64,000 nt of DNA from Taeniopygia guttata (lineage: Eukaryota > Chordata > Aves > Passeriformes > Estrildidae), in NCBI RefSeq assembly GCF_048771995.1, contig NC_133027.1:9916001-9980000 (forward strand), given 5' to 3'. Made by a program: the position numbers and the translations under genes. Positions 37,968-51,095 of the stretch are shown here, one piece after another. The notes under the pieces were generated by a model. That model was not told the origin of the DNA. It made no database searches and saw only the letters and a list, made by a program, of their open reading frames with translations. Numbering within the stretch: the first letter of the stretch is position 1; each line of letters opens with the position of its first letter.

Positions 37968-38185
37968 TCATAGAATCATGGAATCACAGAATTATAGAAT
38001 TGTAGAATCACAGAATCATTTGGATTGGAAGGAACCTTAAAGAATATCCCATTTCAGTCCGCCCACCATGGGCAGGGACACTTTCCAGTAGATCAGATTG
38101 CTCAAGGCTCTATCCAACCTGGTCTTGAACACTTCCAAGGATGGGGTATGCACATCCTCTCTGGGCAACCTGTTCCTCTCACAGG
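37968..38185 (-). mobile_element. CR1 LINE 3' fragment with expanded terminal repeat
   Basis: Starts with several copies of the CR1 end repeat (CATAGAATCATGGAATCACA and following ATAGAATTGTAGAATCACAG). It continues with TTGGATTGGAAGGAACCTTA, CCACCATGGGCAGGGACAC, GCTCAAGGCTCTATCCAACC and GGGCAACCTGTTCCTCTCAC. It is among the better preserved copies. Confidence 0.97.
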
Positions 38186-40559
38186 CACATCCACTCAAGA
38201 GCCTCTGAGAGCTCAGCTGGGGTGTTGGTGGCACCAACTCAGTGGCAGCAGCCCAGTCTCCAAGCCAGGCACAGACAGCCTGCAGCTGGCTGTCACCTGC
38301 TCTGGGGAGGCAGGTGCCCTCCCTCAGGCCAGCTCCTGGCAAAGCCCTCCTCACTGTTAGCTGTGCTCACAGACAGGGCTCACAAGGACAAACAGCAACA
38401 TAAATCCAGTGGCTCCCAGGGTGGGTAAGGGTCTGCTGCTCTGCTCAAGTGGCACATTGCACACCAGAGCAGAGCAGAGATCTGGCTGGGAAAAGGCTGC
38501 TTAAGACAGGGGAGGGTCAGCGTGCTCTCCTCCAGAGTCTGCAGGGAACCTAAAGATGGGGATAATATGATTGTAATTGTGACCATGGGACTGCTGCCTT
38601 TCCCTGGAAAGACAGGCCTATCTGCATGCCAGGCCCACCACAGCAGCACGCAAACTCATCCCTTAAGTGTACTGACAGCTAGCATTGGACTCGAGGGCTT
38701 TGTGGCCACACAAAGGATTCAACCCTGAATGCATAAACCTAGATGTTGCCTTGAAAATAAAGCAACAATCTAGCCCCTCCTCAGGGAAGATGTGAGCTTT
38801 GCCATGGCTGACAGCACTATCTTGTCAGAGGGCATCTTCCTCTCATTACTAGCTGAGAGACTCAGCTCTGTCCCAGATGACTGCCCCTCCTTGAAGGCTT
38901 GAGCTGGGAAACCCGTATGGTTTCACCTCCAGCCTAGAAATGCCAGAACTGAGACTGCACCAGGTCTGACAGCTTAGCAGGGAGTAGAAGAATTGAAAAT
39001 CATTTCTCTGGCTTTTCAGAAGCAGGCATGAAGGATATGACATGTTTTAGGATTGCTGTCAGAGGGGGAAATTCTGCCTTCGTGTCAACTTAATGCTGGA
39101 GAACCCTGACTGGGTTTTATTGTTGCCCTCAGCACAGCACAAAGTCTGTGCTGCTCTGCCCAGGTGAGAGGTGGTTATTCATACACCAAACTTCAAACGC
39201 TGCAGGAAAGTCATTTAGCACCTGAGCACACACACATAAATCATCAGCCACGTTAAAGAGTATGAGGAGCTTTAAAAAGCACCTTGCCTCCTCCTTGGTG
39301 CACAGCAAAGGCAGCACCAGCCTTTGGTAAGAGAAGCATTGAAAGCAACAGCTGGTACAGGCATTGAGTTAATTCTTGGCTACCAGCTTCAGCCTCGGGA
39401 CTTCATGTTACAACACAGCTTTCTCCTTCAGCCTGTGGAAGCAGAGAGAAAATAAAACCAAAGTGTTATCCCAGTTTTAATGATCTATTGCTTCAAGCCA
39501 TACTTGGGGAAAGCCTCAGAGAAAGGGCATGGAAAATGCAAGGTTCACCTTCAGGACAAGGTCCTCAGTGCATGTGTCTTAATGACAGCCTGCTCTTGGC
39601 TTGTTTGGCATTTAATTGCTAAGGTTACTCCTGCTGTGTCTTCTGCACTGCAGAAAATAAGGGTGATCTGTAGAAATTAAGGTCACAGATGAGTAGCAGG
39701 TATGTCAACACTTAAAGCCTTGGTAAATGTGAATGGGGATGGCAAAGTTAGGGAAACTACAGCATTACAACACTTTCCCTCATCCCACCCAGAATTTATC
39801 AGCCAGAGTAGCCTTACAGCTCCCTTTGCCTGCAGGGAAAAGTAGCTCTGCTGAAAGGAATATTTTTTACAAGGGCCAGCTGCTTTGGTGTTGTTCCCAT
39901 GTTGGACAGCCTTCAAAGGAAGTGCAAAGCCAGTCCCAAGAGAAAATTGTTCTGTCTCTGTACACAATCCCAAAGGCCCACTGCTGAAAGCAGGGAATCC
40001 CCAAAAAGCCTTCTGCAGGTTTGAAATAAGTTATTCAGGAGAGAGAAAAATTGTTGTTTCCATGCATCAATTTCTCCTTGCTACATGAGCAAAAGGTGAC
40101 AAATAAATCTCCATAATGCACAACCACCTCCATGGCACCCCCTCTTTGACTAGAAAATCATCCCTATGGGCTCTGTTTTGTCAGTGGCTGAGAACAAAAT
40201 ATAGAGGCACAGTAGGGTGTCCCTGCCACCCAGCTGGTTTATGGCTGACCAGGGCTATTGCAGAAGACATGAGGGGTTTATAGATCAAATCAAATCCTGC
40301 TTCTTCTTACTCAAGGCAACAAACCTCCCTTATTCTGAGTGATGGGGAGGAAAGCCTCCAGATGTCCAACTTTTTGGCTTGTTGGGAACATTTTGCCTGT
40401 AGGAGCTCATTTGCCCACACAATTAAACTTAAACCCTTTTTAGTTTAGGTGTCATTCCCTCTACAAATTTCAGAGGACTGAAGAGAAGGGAAGATGAAAA
40501 TAGAATTAATCCCTTAGGCCAGGGAGGAAGCCAAACCATGGTTGTGTGACAGCAACTTT
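38186..40559. other. Intergenic sequence, no gene seen
   Basis: No coding feature, RNA gene or clear repeat recognised. Confidence 0.5.
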
Positions 40560-40722
40560 CTTGGCACTCACTTGGATGTGAGGAAGGTCTTCTAGACAGA
40601 AAGCAAGAAGTGCTCTAATATTCTTGGCAGTGTTAGGTTCATGGTTGGACTCGATGATCTAAGATACCTTTTCCAACCTAAATAATTCCAACCCAAATAA
40701 TTCTATGAGTGACTCTATGAGT
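40560..40722 (+). mobile_element. CR1 LINE 3' fragment
   Basis: AGTGTTAGGTTCATGGTTGG, ACTCGATGATCTAAGATACC, TTTTCCAACCTAAATAATTC, then ATTCTATGAGTGACTCTATG. This is a plus-oriented CR1 end. The upstream limit is uncertain. Confidence 0.9.
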
Positions 40723-40877
40723 GTAAGACTGGCATCTCCTACTGCACCCCCAAAACCCCAGCTCTTCCAGCTGGTAAACTGGCACTCATCCCCACACACA
40801 GAGAACATAGAACAGCAAAGCAGACTCTGTCTGAGGGTAGATAAGGCTTTCCACACTTTTTTTTTTCTCTCTGTCAT

Positions 40878-41019
40878 CATAGAATCATGGAATACTTTGA
40901 GTTGGAAGGGATCCACAAAGATCACAAGTCCAACTCTGAAATGAATGCCCAGAGAGGGCTCAAACCCGAAGCTTGGTGTTATTAGCACCATGCTCTGACC
41001 AGCTGAGCCAATCTCAGTC
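40878..41019 (-). mobile_element. tRNA-Ile-derived SINE with CR1 tail (TguSINE1 type), well preserved
   Basis: Read on the minus strand, the head gives GATTGGCTCAGCTGGTCAGA (A box, 40997-41011), an anticodon stem-loop GGTGCTAATAACACC (tRNA-Ile AAU; 40975-40989) and a TTCGGGTTTGAGCCC B box (40957-40971). The tail is GAGTTGGACTTGTGATCTTT, CCCTTCCAACTCAAAGTAT, ending ATTCCATGATTCTATG. The chimera of tRNA-Ile head and CR1 3' end is the expected structure of a SINE mobilised by CR1. Confidence 0.9.
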
Positions 41020-42189
41020 ATGATAAAACCAACCCAGCATCTCACCTCCATGGCTTTCATGTTTGACAGTAAGCATATATCTACATATCTCAGCTGAAGA
41101 GAGGGTTTTTTTTTCCTGTCAGGCTGGCTATGTACATGAGCAAAGGAAAGCTTAACCAGGCCTTTGCAGATCTTCATTTTTCTGTTACACTTGTAATATC
41201 ACAAGTTTCATCACTAAGCCAAAACCCAAGGCATTTCTTGTGGCATCCAAGCTGCAAATTGGAATGTCAAGTAAAATGAAGACTTATAGGGTTGCAATTC
41301 CCCAGGACAAAAGAGGGGCCGCTTCTACAAAGCACTTCTGTCAGCTCCATGAAAATCCTTCCAGCAGGCTTAGCCTGTGAAGGAGGAATTTACAAGCTGG
41401 CGATGATTAAAAGCCAGAATTGTGAAAATAGCAATCAGTCCTTGCTTTAAGGGCTAATTTGATTCAAGTCAATAATAGCATATCTAATGGAAAGGCAGTT
41501 TGTATTCAATACATAATTTCATCCTCTCTCAAAAATGCAGGGATAAACTCCACCACAATCCTGGAAATTAATTCTGATCACAAGTTGCAGATCTGTCACT
41601 TCACATCAGCACCTATTACTTCTCAGATTCCCTTCCAAGGAACATTTGGGGTCTGGCACATACCTGGTTAAGAGTACAAAAATAGGGAGAAATACAAAAC
41701 AAATGTCCAGATTCTGCCTTCCTTATATTCAGGTCTGGTTTCAGAACTGAATAAAGGAGCAGAATCTGGCCTCAGGGTACTCAAAGGTACCAAGGCAGAA
41801 GAACCTGAACTGACTCTACCCACTGCTAGTTTCCTTTGCATGCAACTCTGGTCAGGCAGTGTTCCCCAAATAGAAGTTCATACCTCTTCACCTTCAGAGC
41901 CGGCCTATTTCTGCTCTCTGGTATTTAAAAATAAGTTTCTCTCCATCCCAGGAAGGAGCCATGCTATAAATATCTCAACACAGGTTTCTTAAGTCCTAAT
42001 GTTTCTCACAGAAGGGTGCAGCTCCTTGTGCAGAAGCGACAAGCCTGGCTGGGTTCTGCAATGGCTTTATTAAAGTCCTTGTGCTGCTGTGATTGCAGAG
42101 TAGGAATGGAGACATGGGCAGGAGCAGTGGCATTGCTGTAGCCATGGTGGTCCAGATAACAGCAAGATAAAAGTCAGGAAAATCTCTTC
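41020..42189. other. Intergenic sequence, no gene seen
   Basis: No coding feature or clear repeat recognised. Confidence 0.5.
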
Positions 42190-42720
42190 AAACTTAATCA
42201 GTGCTGGTGAGGCCACACTGAGAGTCTTGGGTTTGGTTCTAGGCTCCCCACGCCAAGAAAGACATTGAGGTGTTGGAACATGTCCAGAGGCGGAACACAG
42301 AGCTGGGGAAGGGTCTGGAGAGCAAGTCTGATGAGGGACCTGGGTGAAGGTTCAACCTGGAGAAAAGGAGGCTCAGGGGGAACCTTAGCACTCTCTAGAA
42401 CTCCCTGGAAAGAGGTTGTAGCAAAGTGGAGCTCTGTTTCTTCTCCCAAGGAACAAGAGACACAGCAAGAGGAAATGGGCACAAGTTGCACCAGGAGAGT
42501 TTTCAATTGTACATTATGAAAATTATTTTCTTCCCTGAAAAGGTGGTCAAACATTAGAACAATACCCAGGAAAGTGGTAGAGTTATCATCCCTGGAAGTG
42601 TTTAAAAGACATGTGGATGTCCTGGTTAGGGGCGGGGTTTAGTGTTGGGCCTGGAAGTGTTAGCTTAATGTTTGGACTCCATAAACTGAAGGGTCCTTTC
42701 CAAGCTTAATGATTCTATGC
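42190..42720 (+). mobile_element. CR1 LINE 3' fragment, about 530 bp
   Basis: Plus-oriented CR1 with GTGCTGGTGAGGCCACACTG, TGGAACATGTCCAGAGGCGG, AACCTGGAGAAAAGGAGGCT, AAATGGGCACAAGTTGCACC, ATCCCTGGAAGTGTTTAAAA and TTTCCAAGCTTAATGATTCT terminus. Non-coding now. Confidence 0.96.
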
Positions 42721-45700
42721 ACTTTAATAAATCAGCTCATACAGGAGGAGGGTTTGGTTGTGAAAAGTGCATTACCTCAGTGTTTTTAACTGTGCCTTAC
42801 ATTGGGCCCTTCAAAAAAATAAGACATCAGTTTTCTTAAGAACCAGTTGAACTGATGGAAACATTCAGAATTGTGTAAGGGGAGAGGGGGCCTGAAGGGA
42901 TAATGTGTCTTGCCCAGGGAATCAGCAGCAAGCCCAGGAATACAGCAGAAGCCTCTTAACACTATGGAGCAGTGCAATAGTAGACCACACTTTTCTTGCG
43001 TGAAAGGAGCTTATTAAAATATATAAGCTTATTAAAAGCAATATAAACACTGCAGAAACAGTGATACAGGCATATATGTGATTGTAGCAAGTCTCATTGA
43101 GGAGAGAGACCAGTTCACTGCTGCACAGCACCTCCACACTCTGAGGCACACTGGTAGTGCTATTTCAGGGATTTCTAAACCACCTCCTTGCTTCAAACAC
43201 TTTTCACATGAAACTAATCCTAGTAGTATCCACGAGCCAGGCCTGCCAAGAGGGATACAGATCAGAGCAGATGTTCAGGGTGGCTGAGGCTATTTAGATA
43301 CAACCAAGCCAATAATGAGAAACTTTTATAAGGAACATTAGCCCTACATCCTTGAGATGTGAAAAGATTGAGGGGGCATTTCACACTCCACTTATTTCTC
43401 CTGATAAAAGTGTTTTCACCAGCAGACACTTTCAGAAGCATCAAACTCTCCCATCAGCATCTCAGCATGTGCTGCAATGTCAGAGCCTGTGACTCAGTGA
43501 CAGCTCCAGAGACTTGAAATCAGCTGCTGGATTAAACGGACTGTGTAGAAACACTAGGTTTGGGTAATTCCAAGAAATACAAGCTCTGTGACTAAAAAAA
43601 GATGTTCTCAGACTGTTAAATATTTAGCTGCCAGCTGGGGTTACTATGGAGAGAGGTTGCTCTGTTGGTAAGGAACACTGAGCACAGGATTTAAAGAGAC
43701 TGTAAGGAAGAAAAGCAGTTTGGACAAAAATACATCTAAGTGTCAGATGGACAGTCACAAGTTCAAGACCTTTCAGGATGATCATTTGATGAAACATGGT
43801 GGTATCTCCTTTGCCTTATGTTTTCTGGGTCCTGTACACAGCAGGCAGTTGGCTTTCAAAAAGAGAAGAATAGATACTGAGAGAGAAAAAAAAAAATATT
43901 TTGTGAGTCAGCTATAAAGGAGCATGAGGAGAGGGAGAAGAGTCAGGTGTCCCTGGGACCTCCTCGACCTCATTTATTTCTTATCTACAAGGGTGAAAAC
44001 ATAAGCAAGGAGAGCTGAGAGTTTCCTCAGCTGTCCAGAAATGGCACAGGTGAAGGGCAAGCATGGTGCAGGGAATATCTGTGGCCAGATAAGAGCTGTG
44101 CAAAGAGTCAGATAAAGGTGACATTTCTTATCAAGCAGTCTGGGAGTCTGACAGCCATGCTGTGTGTTTGATACGAAAGGAGGGGACTCCCCACATCCCC
44201 TCCACTCTGGCTGCTCACCTCTAGCTGGTAATTTGTCCAGCCTGGGGGAAATACTGCTGCCTTTGGAGGGGCAGAGTATTTTCCTCTGCTAAAAACCCAC
44301 ATATATCCAAAACCAAAAAATAAAAAAAGCTTGTACAAACTGCCTCCAAAGCTGATTAAACTGTTGAGCAAGCTTCAAAAGCAAGCAGTGCCCTACACAC
44401 ATTTAATGCATGAGCTCACCTAGGAAGCATCCCTTTGTTAGGCCAGTGACTACAGCCTGAGCAGGGAGAGGACACACCTGAGCCTTGACAGTGCAGTTTT
44501 GTAGGAGTAATTTGTTGATCTCGAAGCATGAAGCTGAGTTACTGAGGGTGTAGGAGGAATAAATGTTCTGCAGGAGCAGCCCAGCTCCGTCAGTTCCAAT
44601 CAGTAATACTTGGTTGCAGACTCTCAGCCCTGTTTTTCCTTCCTCAGTGAAAACAACGACAACAAAAAAAACAAAGCGGCTTTCCATGACTGACAGCTGT
44701 GGAAAATAAAGTCAGTTGTTTTGGCCACAAAATCGGGCGAGCGTGAGAGCGTGAGTGACTCAGCTCTGTCACTTCCCCACTGCAGGTTTGGCGAGGGGCA
44801 GGCGGCGGAGGAGGCTCAGGACTGGGGTGCACCCTGAGATGGACCTGAGCTGCTCACAGGAGCCCCGGAGTTGTGTCCCCCAGGCTGTGTCCTGCCCTGC
44901 ACGTCTCCCTGCGTGCCATGGGGACAGGCTGGGCTCCCTCAGCTGTCCCCCAAAACCACCTCTGAACAGAGGGCAGTGGGGAGTGGGGTGTGCTATATTT
45001 GTGTCTGCACTGCTCCCCATGACAAAAGATTCATCAAGCACAGGCAGGAGGGTTCCACGTGAAGCCAAAAGAAAGGCCGGAGGCAATACTCAAAATTATT
45101 AGTTCTTGCTCATGCGTATAGGGGGAAATGTTGCACACATGCTGCTGCATCACAGGAACCATGAATCTCCCCTAGTGATGCTCAAGAGAAAAATAGGGAC
45201 TGAAACCTCTCCATAAGTGAAGTTCAGATGAAAATTTTCCATCTGTAAAGTTGGGAGCATTCAACAGACTCTAGTTCTTCTAAGAACATTTAGGAAAGGG
45301 CCAAAACTCCGGTGCTTTCCAGGACAGAGGGCATTTTACCTTCTTTCTAAAAATGTCAGACTAATTTATGAAAAGTGGAATGAGGAACAACCATCATGGG
45401 CAGACAGGAATGACTGGGAAGTGTACAAGCAAGATGTGAATCCTAGCAACAGACACAACCTTCTCAGCACAGAGGTTTAAGTGCTTCCCATTTAGGAACT
45501 GATTTGGTCCAACAGCTCGTCACAGTTTGTACAGACAGAAAACACCTGTATTCGGTAATGTAGCAATATGGCTTTCCTATACCAGGGAAAAGGTCCATTA
45601 ATCTTGGCATATTAATAAATGAGCACCTATTAGCAATATATAGGCTAGAGATCAGATTTCAAGTGCAAGGAGGTGATGCTCAGAGCAGCTTTCTGATGAG

Positions 45701-46727
45701 AGAAGGAGAGGTCAAGAGAGGAAAAAAACCAAAATCTGACAGACTTTCAGAGAGATTTTGATAATAAGGGACAATCACAGGGAATTAGCATGCCCTGGGT
45801 GGAGAGAGCACACAGGCAGCTCTGTGTGGGTCCAGGTGGGCTCTGCAGCAAGGAGCAGGGCTCTCAGTGCAAGTGCCCATGCTAAGGGGCAATGCCAGGG
45901 AGAGCAGGGTCCGCTGTGGCTGGGGAGGAGCTACCAGGCTGAGTGCCCAGTGGCCTGGTGGGTGGGCTGGGGAGAGTCCTGACCTCTGAGTCTGCTGCAT
46001 GGCTGAAATCCCATCTGATCCTGTCCTGCCAAAGGGACGGCGCTGGAGCAGGAGCCACAGCTGGGGCACACGGATCTCTGTCCATCCCAGTGGTGACTGG
46101 GACGCTGCCAGCTCTGCACGTTCACACAAGGAAAACAGAATTACGTGGCAAAGCAGAAACCACGTGAAGTTCCCCTGGGTGTTTGGCTGCCATCGGGGAG
46201 ACAAAAGCATTGTGAGCACACCTCAGTTTTTGAGCTCCACAAAGCTGCACATAAATAGGAACAAGACCACAAGCCATGGAACCTCAAACCCTAAAGGTCA
46301 GTGAGGGCCCTCCCAGTGCAGGGCACAGCCACAGTGCACAAAAAGCCCTGTCACTGGACAGAGCAAGCTTGGAGAAGGTCCTCTCCTCTGCACTAGCACC
46401 TCAGCTCTCTGTCTCCAGTCCCATGAGGACAGGATACTCTGGTCCTTGTCAGACCTGTGAAACTCACTCATCATCCCTCAATTTAAATAATGCCCTCAGA
46501 GTTCAGCAGGATGAAAAGAGGTCAGTTTTGATCACGCAGGCTTGGTGACTACCCACGTAAGCTGCAGCATAGTGGGTAGGACAGTCACTGAGACAGCCAA
46601 GCTGTCCCTCAAAGAAGGGAGGCCACTAAACATAGGTCTACTCAGAAAATAACATGTGAAACGTGAGTTTGAACTCCTCCCAACTTTGTAGGTGACAGCT
46701 AAGCTTTGATGTACAGAACTAGTGTAA
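42721..46727. other. Intergenic sequence, no gene seen
   Basis: A moderately GC-rich stretch at 44740-45070 has open frames on both strands, but none resembles a known protein and no clear CpG island is present. Confidence 0.5.
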
Positions 46728-46800
46728 TTTAGGTTGGAAGGACCTTGGGAGATCCCCTGCTTAGTGCTGGGATTGACATTAGTCCAGGTAAATCACTGGC
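46728..46800 (-). mobile_element. Possible short CR1 LINE 3' remnant
   Basis: TTTAGGTTGGAAGGACCTTG followed by GGAGATCCCCTG resembles the reverse-oriented CR1 end, but the terminal ATAGAATCA repeat is missing. Confidence 0.4.
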
Positions 46801-48090
46801 ATTAATTTCTTCTGAATTCACAGGCAGCTCCTGTTTAATCAAACCTCTGCTTGGTGACAAATAACACACACAGCAAAGAAAAAGACAAACAACAATCCTG
46901 TCTCCCACCATGGGCAGAGCTTTGCCATTCAGTGCTCGGCTCTCCTCGGACACAGCCCCACCTCTGGGTGAAAGGGCTTTGGCTCACAGAGAAAAAAAGG
47001 GTTAACAAACCCCTCAGCAAATGAAGCCCCATTAGAAAAAGCTGGACTGCTACTTTCTAGGATCTACAACCTTTAGCCAAGGGACTCAGCTGGCTGGGAA
47101 TTGGTCCCAGAGTGCCACAGTAGCCCAGACAGTATGACTGAGTGCTGGCATGATGCCTGTCACATTGTGAGCAAACTTCTAATCCTGGGTTTTGGAGTTG
47201 GGGTTTTTTGGTTGACTGTTTTGTTGGGTTTTTTTCCTTCCTTCTTTCTTGCTATTAGTTATTTTTATAGCACTATTTTCAAGCACAACGGGAATTGTCT
47301 AATTGGAGTTGTTTTGTTAAAAAAGGCTGAAGAGCTTCATGAGAGACATCAGGAAATTCTGCAGAACAGTTATCAAAGCCACAAATTCTGGAAAATTTAA
47401 ATCCTGCCAGTATTATGGATGAAATCCCATGAACATAACTATGTGCATATGGTTTTGCAGATCTACCTTTTGTCCACAAAAATATCCTCCATCTGTACTA
47501 TCCACACTGTTGCTGAGACACCTTGATAACCCTATTTGCAACAGCTCTTTCAGCCAGAAAGCCTCAAAGGAATACACTGTCCAACAAATGTTCCTGGACA
47601 GGGAAGTAATCTACACTCAACCTTTACTTGAAGTGGCTTCAGTGTGAGGGCAGCAGTTTGGGAAGCTGGTGACTGAAGGCTGGGTATGGCCCCAGCTCAG
47701 CTGCAGAGCACTCAGTGATGCTCAGTGCCACCCAGCAGTGATGCCAAGAGGTGACTTAGGGCCAGCCCACCAACCAGGGATGGAAGTCCCCTGGGCCAGC
47801 CTCCCCTGTTCATTTCATCCAAAAATGCAACAAATTTTGGCATGTGAGCGCCTTCTAGTTTTTTTTTCTTCCTTTGTCAACTTTTAAAGCACAGCCACTG
47901 GATTGGCTTGCAAAATTAACACATAAGAATGAATATTTTCCTTGGGTTTTTTAAAACCATTCATGCACAGACTAAACACAGTCTGTTAGTGGAAGATCTG
48001 CAAGTTCTGAGACCAGTGTGTGACTGCTTTATGAAATAGCCTTTTGGGAATGCCTAATAAACAATTGCTTTTAATTTTGAACATCTGTAT

Positions 48091-48324
48091 CTATAACAAT
48101 AGGAGCTGCTGACGCTGCCCTCCCTCAGCCCTGGGCTCTGGCTTTAGCTGAGTAGGGACCGGCTGCAGCCTGAAAGCGATCCCGTCTGGCCCTGCTGCTT
48201 CATACGCTGTCATTCCAGCCCTCTGCAGCTTGTCCTGGCTGATTTTCCCCTGAAACTTGATATTTACACGGATCAAAGGAGCAAAAGGAGAAACAAGAAA
48301 CTTCTGCAGTGAAATTTCAGCCAT
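48091..48324 (-). CDS. Candidate small ORF, 77 codons, unknown
   Basis: I do not recognise this protein. The frame starts with ATG in a strong Kozak context (GCC before ATG, G after), and codon choice looks natural (frequent CTG, CAG, AAG). The N-terminal half (MAEISLQKFLVSPFAPLIRV) is mildly hydrophobic and the C-terminus is Pro/Gln/Arg-rich. There is no signal peptide or known domain. No CpG promoter, splice context or nearby polyadenylation signal supports a transcript, and a 77-codon frame can arise by chance in 64 kb. Confidence 0.12.
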   Translation of the reverse strand: MAEISLQKFLVSPFAPLIRVNIKFQGKISQDKLQRAGMTAYEAAGPDGIAFRLQPVPTQLKPEPRAEGGQRQQLLLL

Positions 48325-49944
48325 GGCAGCTTGAGCTGCATCTCCAGTTCAATCCCAGTGAGCGGCTGCTGCCTGTGGAGTGTGCTGGTGTTTCCAGCCC
48401 CATGTCCTCATGTCCTCATCCTGCCGGCAGAGTTTGCCACAGCACAGTCCTGTCTGGAGAAAAGCAACCTGCAAAAGGGAAACCTTGCCCCTAATCACAT
48501 GAGGAGTTTTACCAGTGCGACAAAAACCATGCTGACATGGAATGACTGCTGATAATCTGACCTTCTGAGACAAACCAGTATAATCCCAAAATTTAACAAA
48601 GGGTTCAGGAGATTATCACCAGCAGAGTGAATCAATACATTATTTACAATTTGCCTGCCATATGGCATTAGGGACACTGTCTCCCTGCAAGGTGACTGTG
48701 CACCAGCCCCCCAGCCCTTAGTGACACTGTGTCTCCTGGCAGGAGGGGGCTGGCACCAAAGGTACCACCCTCAGCTATCTGGGAGCAGCTGCCCTGGGCC
48801 CTCCACAGCATTTTCACACCTTCAGCATGGTGCTGGTAGCAGTCAGCTAGGGAAAAAAACCTTCCTTCCGTGGGCATCTCTGCAGGGTGTGCAGAGAAAT
48901 GGGGGTCCCTATACCTGCCAGGTACCTGCACCCAGCTCAGGGGCCCAGCATAGACTCCTTTGAATGACTGTGGTCATTAGTATCTTGTGATCAGATGGAA
49001 AAAAATATGCCTGGCTTACTTCTTTGCCTAGTTTGCGAGATGCAAAATCATATAAACTTATGTTTCAAATACATGCTTAGGCTAAGGAGAGTAAAAAGTG
49101 GCTGGAACCAATGTCTTAGAGTACATATTACAGCTGCTACAGTAATGTCAGTCTAAGAGCGCAAGTGAAACATCCTGCCATCCTTACTTAGCTGCTTCCC
49201 CGGAATGATGAAGAATTAAAAGCATTTTTAGATGAAAAATGTGCAGAGGAATGTCTTTTTATTAAACCCATAGGTACCTCTGGAAAAGACAGAATCTCTC
49301 AGGAATCAAAGCCCTTCTTCCAGTCTGAAATCTTCCCGGATGAATATAGGCTGAGAACAGTTGCTCTGAATTTCACACGATGGTGTTAAATCTGAGCCCA
49401 CCCAAGAGGAGAGGCCGCCGGTGTCTGGGAGCCAGGGCTGTTAGCAAAGAGCTCAGGCATTAGGCACACCTTCGCTAAATTCCTGGCTACAAGATAATTA
49501 CTACAATTTGCTTTCCTTGTCACCACTTTACTGGTGTATGTGTGTGTCTTCCTCGAGGCTCTGATTTCAGTAATCATTGGGAATGTTTTGAGTGAAATGC
49601 AGCAATCACTGACAATGCAAAGTGTTCTGCCACCATCAAGAAGGAATGAGCTCCCCAGCTGAAGGATGCCTTGTTTGGGAGCACTTCCATAAGGAGCAAA
49701 CATGAGAGACACACATCTATCTTCCTATACATCGCCTCACTCTGGGAAGGTGTGTTCGTACATGCTGTCTTGACATGAGCCCTCTCCCATCCAGTTTCCT
49801 TGTGCCTCTAGATACCAACATTTCACTGTCCCTCCAAGATGACTATCAGAGAAAATGGAAATTGTGAGTATTTTTAGAAAGCAGTATTTAGAAACTTGGA
49901 GTTTCTTTCAGACACTCATGCTTGGTTGGTTTAAACCCCCCAAA

Positions 49945-49966
49945 AAAGATATATATATATATCTTT
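49945..49966. repeat. Perfect 22-bp AT palindrome
   Basis: AAAGAT, then five AT units, then ATCTTT: a complete self-complementary block that could extrude as a short cruciform. Confidence 0.9.
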
Positions 49967-51095
49967 GTCTTTCTGATGTTCTTACAGTTGCACACCAGGC
50001 AGTGATTTTCCTCAAAATTTTCCAAGGTGATAATTTGTCAAAAATACGAAGTGTCCAAATACTCTTGTAAGAATCTTGAACACAAGACCCCAAAGAATCC
50101 AGGAAACTGGGACCCGATCCTGCAGTCCCCCTTGTGCTGGTGCACGCAGAGGGAAGAGCCCCACAGGGCAAGGGCTGTAGAGACAAACTTCGTGGTATAA
50201 AAACCTCGCTGCACAAAATCTTAGGAGCAGAGAAAAGGCTCTTCCAGGGCAGACCCTTGGCAGATCCTTCCTCTCACTTCCCCATGCCCTGGGGACTCCC
50301 CAAGCCCGGGGGTCTCACCACCCTCCTCTGCCTGCAGCCGGGAGGGAAGGGGATATTCGCATGCAAATGCGGGTGATTTCCCACCAGGAAACCCCCTTTG
50401 TTTCCAAATCCATATCTACAGCCCTGCCAGAGCAAGCTTTGAATGCAGAAGCGGATGAATGACCTAAAAGCAACGGAACTAAGCATTCAGCATAAAATCC
50501 CACCCACTGGGCCCCTTTACTGGAAAGCAAGATTTAGCAACACAGACAAAACCCACACAGACTGGCAAGTGAGGAGGGAAATGTGCACACTGAGTTAGTT
50601 CGTGCTGTAGGCACCGGGCTAATGTTCTTCCTCTGCAGCTACAGCTCAGTGTAAGGTATCACATCAGTGCCTCTGGCTTCGACCCCCTCCAACAACCCCA
50701 GCTTCTAGCACCGGGGCATAGTCATGTAAGCAATGCAGATATGCCCGCAGCTGTTATTACACCAAATGGTATAAACCTCTGAGTTACGGATGGATAATAC
50801 ACTGCTGACACATACACCTCTCACTTTCAAAGCCTCTCACTATGACAGAACTGGGGAGAGGTCTGTCCTGTGCAGAGTGTGCACGGCCACAAAACCGAAT
50901 TTACCTGTCTGCTACTTTTCACAGACTGTGGCTTACCACTGCCACTGGGAGCAAGCCTGAAGAAATTTTGCTCTCAATAAAAAACTGGACAAATTCAAGG
51001 GAGGAAGAGGGAAGTGCAACTCATTCCTTTCCTCTAGTGGCATTGAAGAAAATGTCCATCCATTTCATCAGGCTACTCAAATCAAACACTTAAAA

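Larger units (their letters stand above)
46801..51095. other. Intergenic sequence with one candidate small ORF
   Basis: No known gene. It contains a 22-bp AT palindrome at 49945-49966 and a 77-codon minus-strand frame at 48091-48324, listed separately. Confidence 0.5.

Noticed and set aside
40957-41019. Possible tRNA-Ile gene
   Set aside because: The tRNA-like head is fused to a CR1 tail with mismatched acceptor ends, so it is a SINE and not a functional tRNA gene.
40659-41177. 172-codon minus-strand frame
   Set aside because: It runs through a SINE and a CR1 fragment; the translated tRNA-derived head is not a protein.
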